From assembly GCA_963761905.1 (NCBI GenBank), contig CAVXIQ010000001.1:1-64000 (forward strand): a stretch of DNA of 64,000 bases, in the 5' to 3' direction. A program made the position numbers and the translations under genes. This DNA is from Gaiellasilicea sp963761905 (lineage in GTDB: Bacteria > Actinomycetota > Thermoleophilia > Gaiellales > Gaiellaceae). The first letter of the stretch is position 1. Each line of letters starts with the position of its first letter. Under the pieces are notes generated by a model, which ran no database searches, was not told the DNA's origin, and worked only from the letters and a program-made list of their open reading frames with translations. Below are positions 8,650 to 17,048 of this stretch, piece after piece.

Positions 8650-9840
8650 GTGGCCGGCCCTCCCAAAACAACCCAGCTCGAGGCGCTCCACGGCCTCGCC
8701 CGCGCTCTTGCGAGCGGAGAGTTCCGCGCGCGGGCCGTGCTGGAACGTGCGTGCGGCGCAGTCGCGGGCGGCTTCGGCTTTCAGCGCGTCGGGATCGTGC
8801 GCTTCCTGTCCGACACGTCGACGCTCGTGCCGTTCGCGGGCCACGGGCTGACGATGGACGAGATCCGCTCGCTGCCGCCGGCGCTTCCCGTCGGCCATTT
8901 CGGCGCGTTCGCGAGGGCGCTCACGAACCGACGGGCCGTCTACGTCGAGGATCCGAGCACCGAGGAGGCGGTGCCCGAGCAGATCGCCCGGGACTTCGGC
9001 CTCGGCTCCTTCGTGATCGTGCCGCTGACGACCGACGGCCGCTGCCTCGGCTTCATGACGTGCGACCAGCGGGCCGATCGGTTCCTCCTCGACGAGAGCG
9101 AGGTCGACCTGCTGACCACCTTCGGGACGCTGATCGCCGGGTTCCTCGAGAAGGCGATCGAGCACGGCGAGCTGCGGCGCCTCAACGAGCTCAAGAGCCA
9201 GTTCGTCGCGCTCGCCTCGCACGAGCTGCGCACGCCGGCCGGCGCCGTCTTCGGAGCCGTGCGGACGCTGGACGAGCACGAGGACAAGCTGACGGAGGAG
9301 CAGCGCGACGAGCTGCGGCGGATGCTCACGCAGCAGTCGGCACGGCTCGTCGAACTGGTCGACAGCCTGCTCGACCTTTCCCGACTCGAGGCCGACGCGA
9401 TCCGGATGGTGCCGAGCGAGATCGACGTTCCCGCGCGGCTCGCCGAGCTCGCGGGCGAGATCTTCGAGAGTGGCGCCGACCTGACCATCGACGTGCCCGA
9501 CCACCTGCGTGCGACGGTCGATCCGCAGGCGTTCGACCGCGTCGTGTCGAACCTGCTCGTCAACGCGCGCCGCCACGGCCGACCGCCGGTCGTCGTCACG
9601 GCGCGTCGCAACGGCGGCGACCTCGATCTCGTCGTGGAGGATCGCGGCGCAGGCGTTCCTCCGGACTTCGCGGGCAGCCTCTTCGACCGCTTCACGCGCT
9701 TCGCGGCGAACGACGGCAGGGGAGCCGGCCTCGGGCTCGCGATCGCGCGTTCCTACGCGCGCGCTCACGGCGGCAGCCTCGCCTACGAGCCGGCGAACCC
9801 GCACGGCGCCCGCTTCCGGCTGGTCCTGCCGGCCGGCTGA
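8650..9840 (+). CDS. GAF-domain sensor histidine kinase
   Basis: This 396-residue cytosolic histidine kinase has an N-terminal GAF-type sensor (about residues 20-170), a HisKA domain with phospho-acceptor His191 in SHELRTPA, and a HATPase domain. The HATPase domain has N box (NLLVNARRHG), G1 (VEDRGAGVP) and G2 (GRGAGLGLAIA) motifs. No membrane segment is present, so the signal is intracellular. No response regulator is adjacent, so it is an orphan kinase as far as this window shows. The GTG start at 8650 lacks a clear ribosome site. The upstream gap 8554-8649 holds no gene. Confidence 0.88.
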   Translation: MAGPPKTTQLEALHGLARALASGEFRARAVLERACGAVAGGFGFQRVGIVRFLSDTSTLVPFAGHGLTMDEIRSLPPALPVGHFGAFARALTNRRAVYVEDPSTEEAVPEQIARDFGLGSFVIVPLTTDGRCLGFMTCDQRADRFLLDESEVDLLTTFGTLIAGFLEKAIEHGELRRLNELKSQFVALASHELRTPAGAVFGAVRTLDEHEDKLTEEQRDELRRMLTQQSARLVELVDSLLDLSRLEADAIRMVPSEIDVPARLAELAGEIFESGADLTIDVPDHLRATVDPQAFDRVVSNLLVNARRHGRPPVVVTARRNGGDLDLVVEDRGAGVPPDFAGSLFDRFTRFAANDGRGAGLGLAIARSYARAHGGSLAYEPANPHGARFRLVLPAG

Positions 9841-9868
9841 TCGCTTCCGGTCGTGAGAGGCTGAGCGC

Positions 9869-11398
9869 ATGAGCGAGTGGTGGCGGTCGGCCGTTCTCTA
9901 CGAGATCTACGTGCGGAGCTTCGCCGACTCGGACGGTGACGGGGTGGGCGATCTCGAGGGGATCCGCTCGCGGCTGCCGTACCTGCGCGACCTCGGTGTC
10001 GACGGGATCTGGCTGACGCCGTTCTATCCCTCGCCCGGCGCCGACCACGGCTACGACGTCTCGGACTACGTCGACGTGGATCCCCAGTTCGGGACGCTCG
10101 CCGACTTCGACGCTCTCGTCGCGGACGCGCACGAGCTCGAGCTGCGCGTGATCGTGGACATCGTCCCGAACCACACGTCGAGCGAGCACGCCTGGTTTCG
10201 GGCGGCGCTCTCGCGGCCGGATCATCCGGAGCGGGCGCGCTACATCTTCCGGCCGGGGCGGGACGGCGGGCCACCGAACGGCTGGGAATCGGCATTCGGC
10301 GGCTCGGCCTGGACGCTCGACGAGACGAGCGGCGACTGGTACCTCCACCTCTTCGCGCCGGAGCAGCCCGACCTCGACTGGCACAACGAGACGGTCCGGC
10401 GCGACTTCGAGGAGATCCTCCGCTTCTGGCTCGACCGGGGCGTCGACGGCTTCCGGATCGACGTCGGGCACGCGCTCTACAAGGCGCGCGGCCTCGAGGA
10501 CGTCGAGGAGCCCGTGCCCCGGCCCCGCTTCGCCGACTGGCACACCGGGCTCAACCAGCCGGAGGTGCACGACCTCTACCGGAGCTGGCGCGCGCTCGCC
10601 GACGGCTATCCGGGCGAACGGTTGCTCGTCGGCGAGATCGTGCTCGGAAACCAGGCCGAGCTGGCGAAGTACGTTCGTCCGGACGAGCTGCAGCTCGCCT
10701 TCAACTTCGCCTTCCTCTACGAGAGCTGGAGCGAGCCCGCGCTGCGGCGGACGATCGACGAGACGCTCGACGAGTTCGGCGCGGTGGGGGCGACTCCGAC
10801 CTGGGTGCTCGAGAACCACGACGTCCAGCGGCTCGCGACCCGCTATGGAGGCGGCGCCATCGGCCTGCGTCGGGCTCGCGCGGCGGCGCTCTTCCTGCTC
10901 GCGCTCCCGGGCACGGTCTTTCTCTACGAGGGGCAGGAGCTCGGGCTCGAGGAGGTCGAGCTACCCGACGAGCTGCGGCAGGATCCGATCTTCTTCCGCA
11001 CGAACGGCGAGCGGGTCGGGCGTGACGGCTGTCGCGTTCCGATCCCCTGGGAGAACGGCCCGCCGGGATTCGGCTTCACGACCGGCAGTCCGTGGCTGCC
11101 GATGCCCGCGGAGTGGCAGTCGGCGTCCGTTGCGACGCAGACCGCGGTCTCGAGCTCGATCCTCGAGCTCTACCGCTCGGCGCTCGCGCTCCGACCGGCC
11201 GGTGAGTCGTTCGAGTGGCTGGAGAGCCCGCCCGGGTTGCTCGCGTTCAGCAGAGGCGAGCTCACGTGCCTCGTGAACCTCGACTGCGCGGGAGCTGTGC
11301 CGCTCGTGGGAGAGGTCGTGCTCGCGAGCGAGCCCGACCTGACCTCGAGCCTTCCGCCCGATACCGCCGCCTGGCTCCGCACGAACGGAGCTCGGTGA
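9869..11398 (+). CDS. GH13 alpha-glucosidase (oligo-1,6-glucosidase type)
   Basis: This intracellular alpha-glucosidase of glycoside hydrolase family 13 has 509 residues. It shows the family regions: an N-terminal YEIYVRSF, DIVPNHT, the nucleophile Asp198 in GFRIDVGH, the acid/base Glu256 in LVGEIV and the transition-state Asp318 in ENHD. Absence of a signal peptide suggests hydrolysis of imported or internal maltodextrin, isomaltose or similar oligosaccharides. Its stop overlaps the GTG start of the xylulokinase-like gene, so the pair is co-translated. Substrate specificity (alpha-1,4 or alpha-1,6, or trehalose synthase-like) cannot be settled from motifs alone. Confidence 0.88.
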   Translation: MSEWWRSAVLYEIYVRSFADSDGDGVGDLEGIRSRLPYLRDLGVDGIWLTPFYPSPGADHGYDVSDYVDVDPQFGTLADFDALVADAHELELRVIVDIVPNHTSSEHAWFRAALSRPDHPERARYIFRPGRDGGPPNGWESAFGGSAWTLDETSGDWYLHLFAPEQPDLDWHNETVRRDFEEILRFWLDRGVDGFRIDVGHALYKARGLEDVEEPVPRPRFADWHTGLNQPEVHDLYRSWRALADGYPGERLLVGEIVLGNQAELAKYVRPDELQLAFNFAFLYESWSEPALRRTIDETLDEFGAVGATPTWVLENHDVQRLATRYGGGAIGLRRARAAALFLLALPGTVFLYEGQELGLEEVELPDELRQDPIFFRTNGERVGRDGCRVPIPWENGPPGFGFTTGSPWLPMPAEWQSASVATQTAVSSSILELYRSALALRPAGESFEWLESPPGLLAFSRGELTCLVNLDCAGAVPLVGEVVLASEPDLTSSLPPDTAAWLRTNGAR

Positions 11399-12780
11399 AG
11401 GTGCTCGCCGGGCTCGACGTCGGGACGAGCGGGGTCAAGGCGCTGGCGCTCTCTCCAACCGGCGAGGTGCTCGCCCGCGCGGAGCGCGCCTACCCGCTCT
11501 CGACGCCTCGGCCGGGCTGGGCCGAACAGGATCCCGAAGACTGGTGGCGCGCCGCGCAGGCGGCGCTCGGCGAGCTCGGGGACTACGGCTCGCTTGGCTT
11601 CTCGGGCCAGATGCACGGCCTCGTCGTCCTCGACGAGCACGGTGCCGTGCTCCGGCCCGCGATCCTCTGGAACGACCAGCGCACCGGCGCTGAATGCGCC
11701 GAGATCGAGGAGCGGCTCGGCCTCGACCGGCTGCTCGAGCTGACCGGAAATCGCGCGCTCACCGGCTTCACGGCGCCGAAGCTCCTCTGGCTCCGCCGGC
11801 ACGAGCCCGAGACGTACGGCCGGATCCGTCACGTCCTTCTGCCGAAGGACTACGTGCGCTTCCGCCTCACCGGCGAGCACGCGATCGACGTTGCCGATGC
11901 GTCCGGGACGCTTCTCTTCGACGTCGCCCACCGGCGTTGGAGCGACGAGCTGCTCGACGCGCTCGAGCTTCCCGGCGAGTGGCTGCCGACGGTGCACGAG
12001 TCGACCGAGATCGCGGGCGCGGGCGACCAGGCGGCGGGAGCGCTCGGCGTCGGCGTTGCGGCGCCGGGGCCGCTTTCGATCGTGCTCGGCACGTCCGGCG
12101 TCGTCTTCGCCGCGCTCGACGAGTACCGGCCCGAGCCGGAGGCGCGGTTGCACACCTTCTGCCACGCCGTTCCGGGAACCTGGCACGCGATGGGCGTGAT
12201 GCTCTCGGCCGCAGGCTCACTCGATTGGCTCCACGGCGCGCTCGGTGACCCGCCCTACGAGGAGCTGCTCGGCGAGGCCGAACGCTGGGAGCCGGGTGTC
12301 GAGGGACTGCTCTTCCAGCCGTATCTCCAGGGCGAGCGGACGCCGCACGCCGATCCCGACGCGCGCGGCGCCTTCACCGGCCTCTCGCTCCGCCACGACC
12401 GCGGCGCGCTCGTCCGGGCCGTGCTGGAGGGCGTCGCCTACGGGCTGCGCGACTCACTCGAGCTGCTGCGGGAGGTAGGAGTCGAGGCATCGGCGGCACG
12501 GGTCTCGGGTGGTGGAGCCCGCTCCGAGCTCTGGCTCAGGATCCTTGCCTCGACGTTGGGAATCCCGCTCGAGCGGACGATCGCCGAGGAGGGAGCCGCG
12601 TTCGGCGCGGCGCTCCTCGGCGGCGTCGCCGACGGCAGCTTTACCGACGTCCACGAGGCCGTCGCCGCCACCGTCCGCCTCCGCGACCGGATCGAGCCGG
12701 AGCCGGCCTGGCAGCAGGCATACGAGGAGGGATACGCCCGCTACCGGCAGCTCTACCCGACGCTGAGGAGCCTCGGTTGA
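11395..12780 (+). CDS. xylB: FGGY-family xylulokinase
   Basis: This carbohydrate kinase of the FGGY family has 461 residues and is most like xylulokinase, which converts D-xylulose to xylulose 5-phosphate. The phosphate-binding start LDVGTSGVKA, the SGQMHGLV segment typical of XylB, and the C-terminal VSGGGARSELW adenosine motif are all present. The GTG start at 11395 overlaps the stop of the glucosidase gene. No xylose isomerase is in the window, so the substrate may come from elsewhere in the genome. Another ketopentose kinase activity is possible. Confidence 0.85.
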   Translation: MKVLAGLDVGTSGVKALALSPTGEVLARAERAYPLSTPRPGWAEQDPEDWWRAAQAALGELGDYGSLGFSGQMHGLVVLDEHGAVLRPAILWNDQRTGAECAEIEERLGLDRLLELTGNRALTGFTAPKLLWLRRHEPETYGRIRHVLLPKDYVRFRLTGEHAIDVADASGTLLFDVAHRRWSDELLDALELPGEWLPTVHESTEIAGAGDQAAGALGVGVAAPGPLSIVLGTSGVVFAALDEYRPEPEARLHTFCHAVPGTWHAMGVMLSAAGSLDWLHGALGDPPYEELLGEAERWEPGVEGLLFQPYLQGERTPHADPDARGAFTGLSLRHDRGALVRAVLEGVAYGLRDSLELLREVGVEASAARVSGGGARSELWLRILASTLGIPLERTIAEEGAAFGAALLGGVADGSFTDVHEAVAATVRLRDRIEPEPAWQQAYEEGYARYRQLYPTLRSLG

Positions 12781-12822
12781 GGCCCCTCGCTCTACCGCAC
12801 GGCTCGCGCCTACGAGCTGGTT

Positions 12823-13254
12823 CTAGACAGCCGCCGATTCCCTGCGGCCGTAGACCGACAGCGCCCAGATCACGAGGACGTCGGCCGCGATGATCACGAT
12901 CGACCACACGGGGTAGTACGGGATGAAGAAGAAGTTGGAGATCGCGCTCAGCGACGCCAGCGTGATCCCGACGACGCGTGCCCACATCGCGCCCTTGAGG
13001 GCGCCGAATCCGGCGAGGACGAGGGCCAGGCCGAGAATCAGGTGGATCCAGCCCCAGGCGGTGACGTCGACGTCGTAGACGTAGTTGGGGCCGACGACGA
13101 AGAACTCGTCCTCGAAGATCGCGGCAATTCCCGCGATCACCTGAAATGTGCCGACCAGCACCATCATCACGGCGGCGAAGACGACGAAGCCGATAGTCCA
13201 GCCGCTCGGACGCTCGCCAGGGGGCTTGTAGCCGGGCTCCTCGGTCGAGGACAT
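12823..13254 (-). CDS. DUF7144-family membrane protein
   Basis: This 143-residue protein has four membrane helices with the DUF7144 layout: a polar N-terminus, GWTIGFVVFA, an EDEFFVV segment after helix 1, and a WGWIHLILG segment at helix 2. It is a paralogue of the gene at 17126-17596. The function of the family is unknown. ATG 13254 has a strong GGAGG six bases upstream. It is transcribed from the repeated GGGTGA/CACC promoter at 13291-13336, which gives a leader of about 30 bases, so it belongs to the proposed stress regulon. Confidence 0.85.
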   Translation of the reverse strand: MSSTEEPGYKPPGERPSGWTIGFVVFAAVMMVLVGTFQVIAGIAAIFEDEFFVVGPNYVYDVDVTAWGWIHLILGLALVLAGFGALKGAMWARVVGITLASLSAISNFFFIPYYPVWSIVIIAADVLVIWALSVYGRRESAAV

Positions 13255-13290
13255 GCGATTTCCTCCTACTCGTCGATGATGGGAGCCGCG

Positions 13291-13336
13291 AGGCTAAGCC
13301 GCTGCGGGGTGAGCACCCGTCACCCTGAGGGAGTGA
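13291..13336 (-). promoter_or_regulatory. Regulon promoter A (GGGTGA-N6-CTCACC-N11-TAGCCT)
   Basis: Read on the minus strand, TCACTCCC is followed by GGGTGA, six bases, CTCACC, eleven bases and TAGCCT (13296-13291). The same architecture recurs at the other sites listed here. TAGCCT acts as the presumed -10, so the GGGTGA/CTCACC palindrome would sit over the -35. It drives the DUF7144 gene that starts at 13254. Confidence 0.65.
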
Positions 13337-13478
13337 GGAGAGGCGCTCGAGCCGGCTGCGGCGTCGGACGTGCTCGCTAGGCTGCCCACGTGGACTTCGA
13401 CGTGCAGCGGTCGGCGCGCCAACCGCTGCGCACCTCGTTCGAAAACCCGAACGTGCGGCCCGTTCGATCCGAACCGCA

Positions 13479-14561
13479 GTGAGCAAGCCGGGGAGGCGCA
13501 AGCTGCAGCGGTTCGGGCTCGCCGCGCTCAGCGTGGGCGTGATCGTCGCCACGTTCGCGTTCCTCCTGCCCAAGATCGCCGACTATCGCGACGTCTGGAC
13601 CCTGGTTCAGGACCTCTCCTGGGAGTGGATCGCGCTGCTCCTGGCCGCCGCGCTCCTCAACGTGGTGACCTTCGCGCCGCCGTGGATGGTTGCGCTTCCC
13701 GGCCTCTCGTTCTTGCGGTCTCTTGCCGTGACGCAGGTCTCGACCGCGCTCTCGATCGTCGTACCCGCCGGGCTCGCGGCCGGGGTTGCCACGTCCTACG
13801 GGATGTTGCGTGGCGCCGGGTTCACCACGTCCGAGGTCGCCCGGGCGGTCACGCTGACGAGCCTCTGGAATCAGTTCCTCAACCTCTCGTTCCCGATCGT
13901 CGCGGTCTTCCTCCTCTCGAGCACCGGCGGGGACACCGCGCTGCTCGGGGTGGTCGCGTTCGTCGGCGTCGCCGTCCTCGGCGTTGCCGTGGCCGGGCTC
14001 GCCGTCGTCCTCGTCAGCAAGCGACTCGCAAACGACATCGGCGAGACGGCCGCGCGGGTCGCGAACTGGGCGCTTGGGAAGGTGCGCCGCGGCCCGGTCG
14101 GCTGGGGCGGGCCGAGCTTCGAGGCCTTCCGGCAGAGCTCCGGCGATCTGCTCCGTCGCCGCTGGCACGCGCTCACCGTTGCGTCGCTCGTCGGCAGCCT
14201 CAGCGTCTTTGCGGTGCTCGTCGTCTCGCTACGCGCGTTCGACGTCTCCGCCGCGGACGTGTCGATCGTCGAGGCGTTCGCGGCGTGGTCGTTCATCCGC
14301 ATCGTCGGAACCATCCCGATCACGCCCGCCGGCTTCGGGATCGTCGAGCTCGGTCTCTCGAGCGCGTTGATCGGATTCGGAGGCGCCAACGCCGCGGTCG
14401 TCGGCGCGGTGCTCGTCTACCGCTTCCTGACGATCGTGCCCACGCTGCTGGCCGGCCTTGTTGGGGCGTTCCTGTGGCGCCGCCACCGCCGCCCTGAACC
14501 CACCGGCTCCGGGCCCACAAGCTCCGGGCCCGCCCCAGCGGACGGGATCAGCGGCGGCTGA
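13479..14561 (+). CDS. YbhN/UPF0104-type flippase-like membrane protein
   Basis: This 360-residue integral membrane protein has about eight helices and the lysylphosphatidylglycerol synthetase transmembrane/UPF0104 layout, including the conserved PITPAGFGIVE loop near residue 280. Family members include glycolipid- and lipid-handling flippase-like proteins, so a role in envelope lipid handling is plausible. The tail after residue 335 is Pro/Gly/Ser-rich. GTG 13479 has no clear ribosome site. Its last 14 bases overlap the convergent small gene at 14548-14751. No copy of the regulon promoter lies in front of it. Confidence 0.75.
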   Translation: MSKPGRRKLQRFGLAALSVGVIVATFAFLLPKIADYRDVWTLVQDLSWEWIALLLAAALLNVVTFAPPWMVALPGLSFLRSLAVTQVSTALSIVVPAGLAAGVATSYGMLRGAGFTTSEVARAVTLTSLWNQFLNLSFPIVAVFLLSSTGGDTALLGVVAFVGVAVLGVAVAGLAVVLVSKRLANDIGETAARVANWALGKVRRGPVGWGGPSFEAFRQSSGDLLRRRWHALTVASLVGSLSVFAVLVVSLRAFDVSAADVSIVEAFAAWSFIRIVGTIPITPAGFGIVELGLSSALIGFGGANAAVVGAVLVYRFLTIVPTLLAGLVGAFLWRRHRRPEPTGSGPTSSGPAPADGISGG

Positions 14562-14751
14562 CCTGCGAGTCCGTCGGGCGGAACATGGTGTAGAGGAGCA
14601 GGCCGATGAACGGCAGGATGAGCATGATGATCGCCCACGCCGCCTTGGCCGAGCTGGACAGATCGGTTCTGCGCCAGACGTCGATCACCGCGCGCACCCA
14701 CATGACGAGGAAGAGCGCGACGATCGCGATGATCAGGATTCGGATGATCAT
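14548..14751 (-). CDS. PLDc_N-type small membrane protein
   Basis: This 67-residue protein consists of two helices separated by VIDVWRRTDLSSSAKAAW, the pattern of the phospholipase D nuclease N-terminal (PLDc_N) domain. No catalytic PLD domain is attached. In many actinobacteria such short proteins, alone or with a SHOCT tail as at 62174, belong to envelope-stress regulons. ATG 14751 lies eight bases after the presumed -10 GATCCT, so the message is probably leaderless. The 3' end overlaps the convergent flippase-like gene. Confidence 0.75.
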   Translation of the reverse strand: MIIRILIIAIVALFLVMWVRAVIDVWRRTDLSSSAKAAWAIIMLILPFIGLLLYTMFRPTDSQVSRR

Positions 14752-14759
14752 GAGCGCAG

Positions 14760-14794
14760 AGGATCCGGTCCCGTCGGGTGGCGCTGCCTCACCC
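14760..14794 (-). promoter_or_regulatory. Regulon promoter G (GGGTGA-N6-GCCACC-N11-GATCCT)
   Basis: On the minus strand GGGTGA (14794-14789), six bases, GCCACC (14782-14777), eleven bases and GATCCT (14765-14760) repeat the regulon spacing exactly. The further upstream TCACCC arm is poor. The start codon of the PLDc_N gene lies eight bases downstream of the -10. Confidence 0.55.
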
Positions 14795-14850
14795 TATGAG
14801 GATGATCAGCGAGGATGATCCGCGACTTGCAGCCGGGCAAGAGACCCGGA

Positions 14851-14884
14851 GCGTCCGGCTCCGTGGGGGGCTGGAGCCGGACGC
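14851..14884. repeat. Perfect 12-base inverted repeat between divergent genes
   Basis: GCGTCCGGCTCC (14851-14862) pairs with GGAGCCGGACGC (14873-14884) across a ten-base loop. It lies in the 253-base gap between the divergent PLDc_N and PAS-LuxR genes, about 120 bases before the latter. A terminator has no gene to serve here, so a leader-RNA structure or a protein site is more likely. I see no further gene in this gap. Confidence 0.5.
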
Positions 14885-15004
14885 CCGGAGGCGAAGGGGC
14901 CCGAAGACCTGCGGCGAGTCTTCGAACTCCCGCGCCACTGTGCCGAGTCTCGGCGCCGGTGTCATGACCCGAATGCGTCAATTCTGCGACTCTGCGCTCG
15001 ATCG

Positions 15005-15601
15005 GTGGTCGCACTGACTAGCGCCGGCTCGCTCGAGGAGCTGCGGAGGATCGCGCCGGACATCGCTCCTTCGGTCGCGCGGCTGCCGATGCCTGCCTAC
15101 ATCCTCGACCGGAACGGCGTCGTCCGTTGGCTCAACACGGCCGCCGTCCAGGAGTTCGGCGACATCCGCGGCAAGCGGATCGCTCAGATCGTCGAGTCGG
15201 AGTACGTGACGGAGGCGCGGCAGGAGTTCGCCGCGAAGCTGCTCGGGAACGTCGAGACGACGGAGGCGACCGTGGCGGTGCGAACCGCCGAAGGTCGCCG
15301 GGTCGTCGTCGACATCAGCTCGACGCAACTGCTCGAGCACGGCTCGATCGTCGGGGTGTTCGGCCTGGCGGACCCGACCGACACTCCGCCGCCGGCAAGA
15401 ACCAGATCGGTCGAGCTCACGCCGAGGCAGCTCGACGTGCTTCGCTACGTGGCCGCCGGCCACTCGACGGATGCGATCGCCGAATCGCTCGGCATCTCGA
15501 CCGAGACGGTGCGAAATCACATCCGCCACCTGATGGGACGGCTCGACGTGCACACCCGCCTGGCGGCGGTCATCCGCGGGCACGAGCTCGGTCTCGTCTG
15601 A
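15005..15601 (+). CDS. PAS-LuxR transcriptional regulator
   Basis: This 198-residue regulator has an N-terminal PAS domain (about residues 25-120) and a C-terminal LuxR/NarL helix-turn-helix (about 133-195). The helix-turn-helix has the LTPRQLDVLRYVAAG start and the ESLGISTETVRNHIRHL recognition region. There is no receiver domain, so it probably senses a ligand or redox state through PAS and does not act as a response regulator. It lies inside the stress-gene block and could share control of it, although its own promoter does not carry the GGGTGA motif. GTG 15005 is the first start in frame and has no clear ribosome site. Confidence 0.85.
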   Translation: MVALTSAGSLEELRRIAPDIAPSVARLPMPAYILDRNGVVRWLNTAAVQEFGDIRGKRIAQIVESEYVTEARQEFAAKLLGNVETTEATVAVRTAEGRRVVVDISSTQLLEHGSIVGVFGLADPTDTPPPARTRSVELTPRQLDVLRYVAAGHSTDAIAESLGISTETVRNHIRHLMGRLDVHTRLAAVIRGHELGLV

Positions 15602-15689
15602 CGTGCGATCGGCACGAGGGCGTGCTGGTGCGGTCCGCCCGCTGTGAGATAGTCGCCCTTCCGCTCCCGACTCGTGAGGTGTCTCCCTG

Positions 15690-15968
15690 ATGTGTTGCTT
15701 CGCGCTTCTCTTCGCAGCCCTCGGCCCGCGGTTCGTGATCATCGCGATGTGGCTCTTCGGCAACCGGGTGGACGCTGCATTCGAGACGGCGCTCTGGCCA
15801 CTGCTGGGTCTCCTCGTCGCGCCGTGGACGACCTTGATGTATCTCCTGGCGTGGTCGCCCGTCGGCGGTGTGTCCGGGGCGGACTGGCTCATCGTGACCC
15901 TCGGCGTCGTGCTCGACATCGCGGCGTACGCAGCGAAGCCCATTCAGAGCCGCTACGCGATGGCCTGA
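15690..15968 (+). CDS. Small three-helix membrane protein
   Basis: This gene encodes 92 residues with about three hydrophobic helices (residues 3-24, 33-55 and 65-82) and few charges, ending in a basic KPIQSRYAMA. ATG 15690 follows GAGGTG at a workable distance. I recognise no family. It lies between the PAS-LuxR regulator and the ZIP transporter in the same direction, and its 3' gap carries regulon promoter B. A minor envelope protein is the most that can be said. Confidence 0.65.
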   Translation: MCCFALLFAALGPRFVIIAMWLFGNRVDAAFETALWPLLGLLVAPWTTLMYLLAWSPVGGVSGADWLIVTLGVVLDIAAYAAKPIQSRYAMA

Positions 15969-16012
15969 GCTCGCGCGTTCTCGACGCGCCTGCTTCGATC
16001 ACCCAGTTCCGA

Positions 16013-16059
16013 TCACCCCAGCCGGGTGAGCTCGTGCTCACCCGGCTCCGCCGTAGCGT
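16013..16059 (+). promoter_or_regulatory. Regulon promoter B (GGGTGA-N7-CTCACC-N11-TAGCGT)
   Basis: TCACCCC (16013) precedes GGGTGA (16024-16029), seven bases, CTCACC (16037-16042), eleven bases and TAGCGT (16054-16059). The ZIP gene start GTG is only six bases after the -10, so transcription would start at or next to the start codon. Confidence 0.65.
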
Positions 16060-16065
16060 TCCAGC

Positions 16066-16800
16066 GTGGGCGCCGCGCTCGGCTGGGGTCTGATCGCAGG
16101 CTCGTCCATCCTCATCGGTGGGATCTTGGCGCTCGTCGTCCCGGTGCAGCGAACCGCGCTCGGGCTGATTATGGGCTTCGGAAGCGGCGTCCTGATCAGC
16201 GCCGTTGCGTACGAGCTGGTCGCGGAGGCGTCGGCCACGGCGGACGTGGGTGGCGGTGCAGTTGCGCTCGGGCTGGCCGCGGGCTGCGGGACGTTCTTCG
16301 TCGGCGACTTGCTCGTCGACCGGATGGGGGGCGCAGATCGCAAGAGCTCCACCGGCCGCCAGGCCTCAGGCTCCGCACTTGCGATCGTGCTCGGAATCGT
16401 CCTCGACGGCATCCCCGAGTCGGCCGTGATCGGTCTGGGCATCCTCCAGGGAGGTGGCGTCTCTGCGGCGATGCTGGTCGCAGTCTTTCTCTCCAACCTG
16501 CCCGAGGCGATCGCGGCGACGGCCGGCCTCCTGAAGTCCGGCTGGACGCGAGCAAGGATCATCGGCCTCTGGGTCGCCGTGACGGCGGTGTCGGGCCTCG
16601 CGTCGTTGGCGGGCTATGTCCTCTTCGAGGATGCGTCCGGCAACACGGTCGCCTTCGTACTGGCCTTCGCCGGGGGCGCGGTCTTGACGATGCTCGCAGA
16701 CACGATGATGCCCGAGGCGTTCGAGCACGGCGGTCGCCTCGTCGGTGTCTTCACGACGCTCGGCTTCGCGCTCGCGTTCACGATCAGCGCGCTCGAGTGA
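16066..16800 (+). CDS. ZIP-family divalent metal transporter
   Basis: This 244-residue membrane protein has about seven or eight helices and ZIP signatures in its metal-path helices: LDGIPESAVIGLGI (about residues 113-126) and SNLPEAIAAT (about 145-154). These carry the conserved Asn/Pro/Glu and Asp/Glu residues. ZIP proteins move Zn2+, Fe2+ or Mn2+ into the cytosol, and the metal here is not readable. A short hydrophilic loop after helix 3 lacks a His-rich region. There is no ribosome site, and GTG 16066 is six bases after a regulon -10, so the mRNA is probably leaderless. Confidence 0.85.
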   Translation: MGAALGWGLIAGSSILIGGILALVVPVQRTALGLIMGFGSGVLISAVAYELVAEASATADVGGGAVALGLAAGCGTFFVGDLLVDRMGGADRKSSTGRQASGSALAIVLGIVLDGIPESAVIGLGILQGGGVSAAMLVAVFLSNLPEAIAATAGLLKSGWTRARIIGLWVAVTAVSGLASLAGYVLFEDASGNTVAFVLAFAGGAVLTMLADTMMPEAFEHGGRLVGVFTTLGFALAFTISALE

Positions 16801-16815
16801 GGAACGGGCGGATCG

Positions 16816-16986
16816 CTAGCGGTCGCCGAGCATGACCCAGGCGATCAGCGCGATCGGAAGCGCGGTCATCGCGACGATGATCCCGATGAGGGTCAGGCCG
16901 AGCCACATCAGGGTGACGCCGACGACGAAGCCGACTGCCAGCGTGAGGAGCGCTCCGACGACCGGGCTCACGTTCAGGTTGTTCAT
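16816..16986 (-). CDS. 56-residue two-helix membrane protein, leaderless
   Basis: This small gene runs ATG 16986 to TAG 16816. The product starts MNNLNVSPVVGALLTLAVG, has a first helix at about residues 8-25 and a second at about 27-50, and ends LGDR. No family is recognised. Support for it being real is the third-position G/C pattern, the clean membrane topology, and a full regulon promoter whose -10 ends seven bases before the ATG. It is divergent from the DUF7144 gene at 17126, with which it shares the double-site region. Confidence 0.7.
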   Translation of the reverse strand: MNNLNVSPVVGALLTLAVGFVVGVTLMWLGLTLIGIIVAMTALPIALIAWVMLGDR

Positions 16987-16993
16987 GTGTAGG

Positions 16994-17028
16994 AGCCTGA
17001 CGGCTCGAGGGGTGAGCTCAACTCACCC
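16994..17028 (-). promoter_or_regulatory. Regulon promoter C-minus (GGGTGA-N6-CTCACC-N11-CAGGCT)
   Basis: On the minus strand GGGTGA (17028-17023), six bases, CTCACC (17016-17011), eleven bases and CAGGCT (16999-16994) repeat the regulon layout. The start codon of the 56-residue membrane protein follows seven bases later, which implies leaderless expression. Confidence 0.65.
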
Positions 17029-17048
17029 GTTGCGGGTGGCGGGCGCGC

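Noticed and set aside
15640..15690. Regulon promoter in front of the small membrane gene at 15690, and likewise before 15005, 17643 and 26473
   Set aside because: I looked for GGGTGA-N6-xxCACC-N11 in each of these gaps and found no copy with the right spacing.
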